From: Coriobacteriia bacterium
GTDB lineage: Bacteria > Actinomycetota > Coriobacteriia > Anaerosomatales > PALSA-660
NCBI GenBank assembly: GCA_003133285.1
Contig: PKWR01000184.1
Coordinates: 1,750-11,337 of the forward strand
DNA: 9,588 nucleotides
Reading direction: 5' to 3'
The notes under the pieces were generated by a model. That model was given only the letters and a program-made list of their open reading frames with translations, ran no database searches and was not told the DNA's origin. The position numbers and the translations under genes are program-made. Shown in pieces: positions 4,749 through 9,588 of the stretch; the first letter of the stretch is position 1, and each line of letters opens with the position of its first letter.

Positions 4749-5846
4749 GTGCGCATAACCAGGCTCGAACTGACGGACTTCCGGAACTACCGGCGGATGA
4801 TGATGGAGCCCTCTCCCGGGCTCACGATCATCGTCGGACCGAACGCAGTGGGGAAGACGAACATCATCGAGGCCGTTCAGCTCGTGACGGCGACACGGTC
4901 GTTCCGACGCCCCGACCCCTCCGAGCTCGTGAGGTGGGGATGCTCGGAGGCCCGGGTGGACCTGCGAGCCGAAGAAGGACCGCGCCTGCTCGAGGTCCGG
5001 CTGGACGTGAACAACGAGGGCCACCGCACCTACTCGGTCAACGGGCAGGTCAAGCGCCGTCACTCCGACGTCGCCGGCCTGCTGCCCTCGGTGGTGTTCA
5101 CCCCTGACGACCTGGGGATGGTCAAGGGGCCGGCCGAACGCCGCAGGGCCTCGATCGACGACCTCGGCGAGCAGCTCTCTCCTACGTACGGGGCCCTTCG
5201 CCGCGACTACGGTCGCGCCGTGCGGCAACGCAACACCCTGCTCAAAGAGGGAACGCACGGTGGATCGGCCGCTGCGTGGGACGAACAGGTCGCTACCCTG
5301 GGAGCGCGCTTCGTGATCCACCGGCTCGGCCTGCTGGAGCGCCTCATGGAACAGGCCTCGCTGCGGTACGAGGAGATGTCCGGAGGAGAGAAGCTCGGCT
5401 ACAGCTACGAGGACCGATGTGGCCTCGGTACCTGCGGCTCGAGGGACGCCGGCGAAGTGGCGCGATCGATCCACGACGAGATGGACCGAAGGAGCGCCGA
5501 GGAGCAGCGCCGGATGGTCACGCTGGCGGGCCCACACCGGGACGACATCGTCATCGAGATCGACGGCAGGGACGCGCGCTCCTTCGCGTCCCAAGGGCAG
5601 CAGCGCACGGTCGCCCTGGCGTGGAAGCTTGCCGAGGTGGCGGTCGTCGAAGGCGTGCTGCGCCGCAAGCCGGTGCTCCTGCTCGACGACGTGATGTCCG
5701 AGCTGGACGCCGAGCGGCGGGCCGCCCTCTCCGAAGTGGTCTCCAGTGAGGTACAGACCATCGTCACCACCACGAACACCGGCTACTTCACCGAGGAGAT
5801 GCTGTCCCGGTCGCTGGTGGTCCCGATCGGGAGGGCCGAGCGGTGA
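4749..5846 (+). CDS. recF: DNA replication and repair protein RecF
   Basis: RecF is an SMC-like ATPase that, with RecO and RecR, loads RecA at single-strand gaps. The 365-residue product begins V/MRITRLELTDFRNY, the usual RecF start, with Walker A GPNAVGKT at 30-37. Near the C-terminus lies the ABC-type signature S-Q-G-Q-Q-R (281-286) and Walker B VLLLDDVMSELD (309-320) with the D-loop S-E-L-D. The conserved D-D-L-x-M-V-K-G-P segment lies about 117-125. The start is GTG 4749; its Shine-Dalgarno match is poor (AGGG overlapping the dnaN stop, about 14 nt away), suggesting translational coupling with dnaN. The end overlaps the next gene by 4 nt (GTGA). Confidence 0.97.
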   Translation: MRITRLELTDFRNYRRMMMEPSPGLTIIVGPNAVGKTNIIEAVQLVTATRSFRRPDPSELVRWGCSEARVDLRAEEGPRLLEVRLDVNNEGHRTYSVNGQVKRRHSDVAGLLPSVVFTPDDLGMVKGPAERRRASIDDLGEQLSPTYGALRRDYGRAVRQRNTLLKEGTHGGSAAAWDEQVATLGARFVIHRLGLLERLMEQASLRYEEMSGGEKLGYSYEDRCGLGTCGSRDAGEVARSIHDEMDRRSAEEQRRMVTLAGPHRDDIVIEIDGRDARSFASQGQQRTVALAWKLAEVAVVEGVLRRKPVLLLDDVMSELDAERRAALSEVVSSEVQTIVTTTNTGYFTEEMLSRSLVVPIGRAER

Positions 5847-6415
5847 GCCGCTTGAGAAGGACGGAAAGCGTCGGTTCGATCGCGAACGCGCTGTGGGGGC
5901 GGCTGGACCGCACCGGGGAGGTGGCGACCAAGGCGCGCGCGATCGCCGCATGGCGGACCGTCGCGGGCGACGAGGTGGCGGCCCATGCACGCGGGTTCGC
6001 CTTGCGCGACAAGGAGCTTCTCGTCTTCGTCGACTCGCCCGTCTGGGCGAACGAGCTGAGCGTGCTCTCCGAGAACTACCGTGTCGCCGTCAACGAGCGG
6101 CTCGGTAAGGAACTGGTCGACAGCATCCGGTTCACTGTCTCGCGGAAGGTGGAAGAGGGCCTCGCCGACGATGCCGAGGACGACCGGCGGGACGACGCGA
6201 CGCAACACGATCTGGTGCGCCCGGGCAAGGCCACCGAGGCGGAGATCGAGGAGGTCCGGCAGATGGCCGCGGGCGTCAGCAATCCGGCCCTCCGGGACGC
6301 GGCCGTCGCCGCTGCGGTCGCGCATTTGGAGTGGCGCAAGGGTATCGAGGCCCACAACGCCGCTGAGAGGGCCATACAGCGCGCGACAGGGCATGATTCG
6401 CGGCCCCTACGGTAG
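5843..6415 (+). CDS. DUF721 protein, DciA-like (putative replicative helicase loader/activator)
   Basis: A 190-residue protein of the DUF721/DciA family. DciA proteins interact with the replicative helicase DnaB in bacteria lacking DnaC or DnaI loaders; the role here is inferred. Residues about 10-100 match the domain: an N-terminal helix, A-A-W-R-T-V-A-G (35-42), L-L-V-F-V-D-S-P-V-W-A-N-E-L (59-72) and a closing strand D-S-I-R-F-T-V. The rest is an acidic stretch (about 104-123, many Asp/Glu) and a helical Ala-rich tail (131-180), longer than a minimal DUF721. The GTG start overlaps the recF stop and has GGGAGGG (5829-5835) 7 nt upstream, so translation is coupled to recF. Placement between recF and gyrB is common in actinobacteria. 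Confidence 0.88.
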   Translation: MSRLRRTESVGSIANALWGRLDRTGEVATKARAIAAWRTVAGDEVAAHARGFALRDKELLVFVDSPVWANELSVLSENYRVAVNERLGKELVDSIRFTVSRKVEEGLADDAEDDRRDDATQHDLVRPGKATEAEIEEVRQMAAGVSNPALRDAAVAAAVAHLEWRKGIEAHNAAERAIQRATGHDSRPLR

Positions 6416-6421
6416 GCCTTC

Positions 6422-6430
6422 TGATAAGAT
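6422..6430 (+). promoter_or_regulatory. Candidate extended -10 promoter of gyrB
   Basis: TGATAAGAT contains TAAGAT (6425-6430; TAnnnT, four of six consensus bases) preceded by TGn, an extended -10 that can work without a good -35; none is seen 16-18 bp upstream. The predicted start near 6437 gives a leader of about 93 nt. It lies just after the DUF721 stop, separating gyrB from the dnaN operon. Confidence 0.5.
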
Positions 6431-6465
6431 AGAAAGTGTCCCCACTCGGCATGGCGTAGAACACG

Positions 6466-6511
6466 CCGGTCCGCGTGCGCACGGACACCGGATCCTACCG
6501 GGTCGATCGAC
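6466..6511 (+). repeat. Inverted repeats in the gyrB leader
   Basis: An interrupted hairpin spans 6466-6491: CCGGTCCG pairs with CGGA-CA-CCGG, leaving a 2-nt bulge. Beyond it the perfect palindrome GTCGATCGAC (6502-6511) ends 3 nt before the Shine-Dalgarno AAGGAG (6515-6520). Either might be an RNA structure or operator controlling gyrase; GC-rich DNA yields such repeats readily, so this is tentative. Confidence 0.38.
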
Positions 6512-6529
6512 GCTAAGGAGCATGCACGC

Positions 6530-8443
6530 GTGGCGAAAGTGCCGGGTTCGTATTCAGGCAAGGACATCCAGGTCCTCGAAGGACTCGAGGCCGTCAGGAA
6601 GCGTCCTGGAATGTACATCGGGTCCACGGGACCCAAGGGCCTGCACCACCTCGTGTACGAGGTGGTCGACAACTCCGTCGACGAGGCCCTCGCCGGCTAC
6701 GCCACGAAGATCGACGTGGTCCTCCACGTCGACAGCTCCTGCTCCGTCACCGACAACGGCCGCGGCATCCCCGTCGACAACGTCCCCAAGTACAAGAAGC
6801 CGGCCCTCGAGGTCGTCCTCACGATGCTGCACGCGGGCGGCAAGTTCGGCGGCCAGGCCTACAAGGTGTCCGGCGGACTCCACGGTGTCGGCGTCTCCGT
6901 CGTCAACGCGCTGTCCAGCCGCCTCGACGTCGAGGTCAAGCAGAACAAGAAGATCTACACACAGACCTACGACCACGGCAAGCCGGTCGCACCGCTCAAG
7001 ACGGGCGGATCGACCAAGACGACCGGGACCATGGTCACCTTCTGGCCCGACGACACCATCATGGAGACCGTCTCCTTCGACTACGACACGATCGCCTCGC
7101 ACCTGCGCGAGACGGCGTTCCTCAACCGGAACCTCAAGATCACGCTGACCGACGAGCGCGAGCTCGAGCCGCGCCGCGACGAGTTCAAGTACGAGGGCGG
7201 CATCGTCGACTTCGTGAAGTACCTCATCGGCGGCAAGGAGACCGTTACCTCCAAGCCGGTCTACTTCGAGGCCGAGGGCGCCGAGGGAACCGTCGAAGTG
7301 GCCATGCAGTGGAACACCGGCTACACGGACACCGTCCTGGCGTTCGCGAACAACATCAACACCCACGAGGGCGGCACGCACCTCGACGGCTTCAAGAACG
7401 CACTCACCCGCACCATCAACGACTACGCCCGCCGCAACGGGATCATCAAGGAGAAGGAAGACAACCTCTCCGGCGAGGACATCCGCGAGGGCCTGGTGGC
7501 GGTCGTGTCGGTGAAGCTGCGTGACCCGCAGTTCGAGGGTCAGACGAAGACCAAGCTCGGCAACACCGAGTTCCGCGCCTTCGTCCAAGGCGTCGTGACC
7601 CAAGGGCTCTCCGAGTACCTCGAGGAGCACCCCAAGCCGGCGCGCGCGATCGTCACGAAGTCGGCCCAGGCGGCCAAGGCCCGCGCCGCGGCCCGCAAGG
7701 CGCGCGAGCTCACGCGCCGCAAGGGACTGCTCGAGTCCTCGACACTGCCGGGCAAGCTCGCCGACTGCTCGATCAAGGACGCGGCCTTCTCGGAGATCTA
7801 CCTCGTCGAGGGAGACTCCGCAGGCGGCTCGGCGAAGCAGGCGCGCGACCGTTCGTTCCAGGCGATCCTCCCGCTGCGAGGCAAGATCCTCAACGTCGAG
7901 CGCGCGGGCCTCAATCGCGCGCTCGCGAGCGAGGAGATCCAGAACATGATCACCGCGTTCGGCACGAGCGTGGCCGAGGAGTTCGACCTCTCGGCGGCTC
8001 GCTACCACAAAGTGATCATCATGACCGACGCCGACGTCGACGGCTCCCACATCCGCTGCCTCATCCTCACGCTCTTCTATCGCTACATGCGAGAGATGAT
8101 CGAGGCCGGATACGTCTACATCGCGCAGCCGCCGCTGTTCAAGATCTCCCACGGCAAGACGGTCAAGTACGCCTACAGCGACCTGGAGCTCCAGACGGAG
8201 CTCGCCAAGATCGGCGAGTCCACCAAGTACGCGATCCAGCGCTACAAGGGTCTTGGAGAGATGAACCCCGAGCAGCTGTGGGACACGACGATGGACCCCG
8301 CGCGGCGCACGTTGCTCCAGGTCACCATCGACGACGCGCTCGCAGCCGAAGAGGCCTTCTCCAACCTCATGGGATCCGAGGTCGAGCCGCGCAAGGAGTT
8401 CATCCAGCGGCGCGCCCGCGACGTCCGTTTCCTCGACATCTGA
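6530..8443 (+). CDS. gyrB: DNA gyrase subunit B
   Basis: GyrB supplies the ATPase of gyrase (A2B2), which introduces negative supercoils ahead of the fork. The 637-residue product is a typical short-form GyrB without the proteobacterial insert. The N-terminal GHKL ATPase has E44-V-V-D-N48 and a glycine-rich G-G-L-H-G-V-G segment. The Toprim domain has E427-G-D-S-A-G-G-S and D500-A-D-V-D-G, giving the catalytic/metal residues E427, D500, D502 and D504. The C-terminus has the conserved Q-R-Y-K-G-L-G-E-M-N. The start is GTG 6530, with AAGGAG 9 nt upstream; the ATG at 6522 is out of frame. A GyrB rather than ParE assignment is supported by the adjacent gyrA and by the origin context. Confidence 0.98.
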   Translation: MAKVPGSYSGKDIQVLEGLEAVRKRPGMYIGSTGPKGLHHLVYEVVDNSVDEALAGYATKIDVVLHVDSSCSVTDNGRGIPVDNVPKYKKPALEVVLTMLHAGGKFGGQAYKVSGGLHGVGVSVVNALSSRLDVEVKQNKKIYTQTYDHGKPVAPLKTGGSTKTTGTMVTFWPDDTIMETVSFDYDTIASHLRETAFLNRNLKITLTDERELEPRRDEFKYEGGIVDFVKYLIGGKETVTSKPVYFEAEGAEGTVEVAMQWNTGYTDTVLAFANNINTHEGGTHLDGFKNALTRTINDYARRNGIIKEKEDNLSGEDIREGLVAVVSVKLRDPQFEGQTKTKLGNTEFRAFVQGVVTQGLSEYLEEHPKPARAIVTKSAQAAKARAAARKARELTRRKGLLESSTLPGKLADCSIKDAAFSEIYLVEGDSAGGSAKQARDRSFQAILPLRGKILNVERAGLNRALASEEIQNMITAFGTSVAEEFDLSAARYHKVIIMTDADVDGSHIRCLILTLFYRYMREMIEAGYVYIAQPPLFKISHGKTVKYAYSDLELQTELAKIGESTKYAIQRYKGLGEMNPEQLWDTTMDPARRTLLQVTIDDALAAEEAFSNLMGSEVEPRKEFIQRRARDVRFLDI

Positions 8444-8470
8444 CATCCGCTTAGAGAGGCGCAGGTCGGC

Positions 8471-9040
8471 ATGGGCGACGAAGTGAAGCGCGACGTGCGT
8501 CCGTTCGAACCGCCCCCTTGGGAGCGGGAAGCGTTCGAAGCGTTGGCTCGCAAGAAGGCCGAGGAGCAGGCGACTGTGGATCTGCTGTCCGCGTTGAATC
8601 CTTCTGCGAAGGACCCCGCCGAGCTGCAGGCCGAGGCGATGGCCGCCGAGGTGCTCGCAGCAAGAGCCGTGGCGGCGCGCGCAGCGGAAACGACGGCCGG
8701 AGTCGACGATCCTGCGATCACATCGACGGCGATACCGGCGACAGTGGCCGCCGTCGACGAGCGGCAGGTCCAGGCGATGCTGCTGGAGCTGAGCAAGGAA
8801 GAGACGATAGGCGCAGGCCCCATCAAGCTCATCGCCCGCATCGCCGCAGTGATCACGGCCGCGGTCGGGCTCGGGATGCTCATCGGGGGCCTGATGAGCC
8901 TGGGCACCGCGCAGGACGCGGCGAAGCGAACGCTCGCGACGACGATGGCGAGCGGCGCGCTCAGTGTGTTCGGCATGTGCTTCGTGGCCATCGCCGCGTG
9001 GGTGTGGATCCGTTCGAACCGCATGAAAGGGAGTCGATAG
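8471..9040 (+). CDS. Unknown protein with two C-terminal membrane helices, between gyrB and gyrA
   Basis: I do not recognise this 189-residue protein. Residues 1-115 are soluble-looking, charged and Ala/Glu-rich, probably helical (about 15-75), with a Pro-rich start (F-E-P-P-P-W) and a Thr/Ala/Pro linker near 74-95. Two hydrophobic segments follow: about 121-145 and about 158-180. The short loop between them and the basic tail (R-S-N-R-M-K) suggest a hairpin with both ends inside; no signal peptide is seen. The start at ATG 8471 has AGAGAGG (8453-8459) and AGG (8463-8465) upstream. It lies 27 bp after gyrB and touches gyrA (its TAG is followed at once by the gyrA GTG), so it is likely co-transcribed with both gyrase genes. 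Codon use is GC-rich like its neighbours, arguing against recent transfer. It is not the DUF3566 protein known downstream of gyrA in other actinobacteria, as far as I can judge. Confidence 0.82.
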   Translation: MGDEVKRDVRPFEPPPWEREAFEALARKKAEEQATVDLLSALNPSAKDPAELQAEAMAAEVLAARAVAARAAETTAGVDDPAITSTAIPATVAAVDERQVQAMLLELSKEETIGAGPIKLIARIAAVITAAVGLGMLIGGLMSLGTAQDAAKRTLATTMASGALSVFGMCFVAIAAWVWIRSNRMKGSR

Positions 9041-9588
9041 GTGTCCGACGAGCAGCACGACAAGATCATCGGCATCGACATCGAGCATGAGCTCAAGGAG
9101 TCGTTCCTCGAGTACTCGATGTCGGTCATCGTCGCACGTGCGTTGCCGGACGTCCGTGACGGACTGAAGCCGGTACACCGCCGCATCCTCTACGCGATGA
9201 ACGACATGGGCCTGAGCCCCGGGAAGGCGTACCGCAAGTCCGCCACGACCGTCGGTGAAGTGCTCGGCAAGTACCACCCTCACGGCGACACCGCCGTGTA
9301 CGACACGATGGTCCGCATGACCCAGGACTTCTCGATGCGTCTGCCGCTCGTCGACGGTCACGGGAACTTCGGCTCCGTCGACGGCGACTCCGCGGCTGCC
9401 TACCGCTACACCGAGTCCCGCCTTGGCAAACCGGCGATGGAACTCCTTCGGGATCTCGACAAAGAGACCGTCGACATGATCCCGAACTACGACGAGTCGA
9501 CCACCGAGCCGAGCGTTCTGCCGTCCCGCTACCCCAACCTGCTCGTGAACGGCAGCTCCGGTATCGCCGTCGGCATGGCCACCAACAT
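9041..9588 (+). CDS. gyrA: DNA gyrase subunit A, N-terminal part (cut by window edge)
   Basis: GyrA carries the breakage-reunion activity of gyrase. The first 182 codons are present and the frame runs off the right edge. It begins VSDEQHDKIIGIDIEHELK and has the conserved Y-S-M-S-V-I-V-A-R-A-L-P-D-V-R-D-G-L-K-P-V-H-R-R winged-helix segment (25-48). The catalytic tyrosine is Y123 in R-Y-T-E (equivalent to E. coli Y122). In the quinolone-resistance region, H-P-H-G-D-T-A-V-Y-D places T84 and D88 at the E. coli S83 and D87 sites; Thr at the first site occurs naturally in other bacteria. GTG 9041 immediately follows the upstream stop and has AAAGGGAG (9026-9033) 7 nt before it. Gyrase rather than topoisomerase IV is supported by the origin context. 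Confidence 0.97.
   Translation, partial: MSDEQHDKIIGIDIEHELKESFLEYSMSVIVARALPDVRDGLKPVHRRILYAMNDMGLSPGKAYRKSATTVGEVLGKYHPHGDTAVYDTMVRMTQDFSMRLPLVDGHGNFGSVDGDSAAAYRYTESRLGKPAMELLRDLDKETVDMIPNYDESTTEPSVLPSRYPNLLVNGSSGIAVGMATN

Noticed and set aside
4362..5990. 542-codon minus-strand frame opposite dnaN and recF
   Set aside because: A shadow of two clear family members; no recognisable motifs.
9290..9310. Thr at the quinolone-resistance Ser site of GyrA (T84) as a resistance mutation
   Set aside because: Thr at this position is the natural residue in several bacteria and D88 is unchanged, so resistance cannot be inferred.
6554..9361. Very long minus-strand open frame (935 codons) opposite gyrB and the membrane-protein gene
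   Set aside because: It is antisense to gyrB, whose family motifs are unmistakable. GC-rich third positions suppress stops on the opposite strand, and its Arg/Leu/Val/Asp-heavy product shows no recognisable domain.
1..9588. CRISPR arrays, tRNA or rRNA genes, insertion sequences, prophage genes
   Set aside because: None seen on either strand. Genes are housekeeping replication genes with uniform composition and tight spacing.

Overview
This window is a bacterial chromosomal replication-origin neighbourhood. DNA is GC-rich and gene order is rnpA-rpmH (minus strand) | oriC-like DnaA-box region | ATPase/HTH gene - dnaA | second origin segment | dnaN - recF - DUF721 (DciA-like) - gyrB - small membrane protein - gyrA (plus strand). 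The L34 protein, the recF-DUF721-gyrB order and the GHKL-ATPase/HTH gene directly before dnaA suggest a high-GC actinobacterium. I lean towards the class Coriobacteriia or a relative; this assignment comes from memory of families, not from a search.

Layout. Positions 1-294 hold the N-terminus of RNase P protein and the complete ribosomal protein L34 gene, both leftward, driven by a near-consensus promoter at 370-399. Positions about 400-1059 have no convincing gene. They carry at least eight good or near matches to the DnaA box (TTATCCACA), some abutting and some as inverted pairs, plus a candidate extended -10 promoter. Positions 1060-1860 encode an uncharacterised protein with a GHKL ATPase fold joined to a winged helix-turn-helix. 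It is followed after 20 bp by dnaA (1881-3332). The 289-bp dnaA-dnaN gap holds a second, weaker set of boxes, three GATCGGGG direct repeats, and a box / GC spacer / CTACTACTACTT arrangement that matches the DnaA-trio unwinding element. dnaN, recF, the DciA-like gene, gyrB, an unknown two-helix membrane protein and the start of gyrA follow on the plus strand with short gaps or overlaps.

How it fits together. DnaA would bind both flanking box clusters and melt DNA beside the trio element. The clamp (DnaN), RecF, the putative helicase-loading DciA-like protein and DNA gyrase are encoded rightward, co-oriented with the presumed rightward fork, while rnpA-rpmH point leftward. The gene order itself is ordinary. 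The parts worth a second look are the ATPase/HTH gene enclosed by the two origin halves, the trio element, and the unknown membrane protein between gyrB and gyrA.
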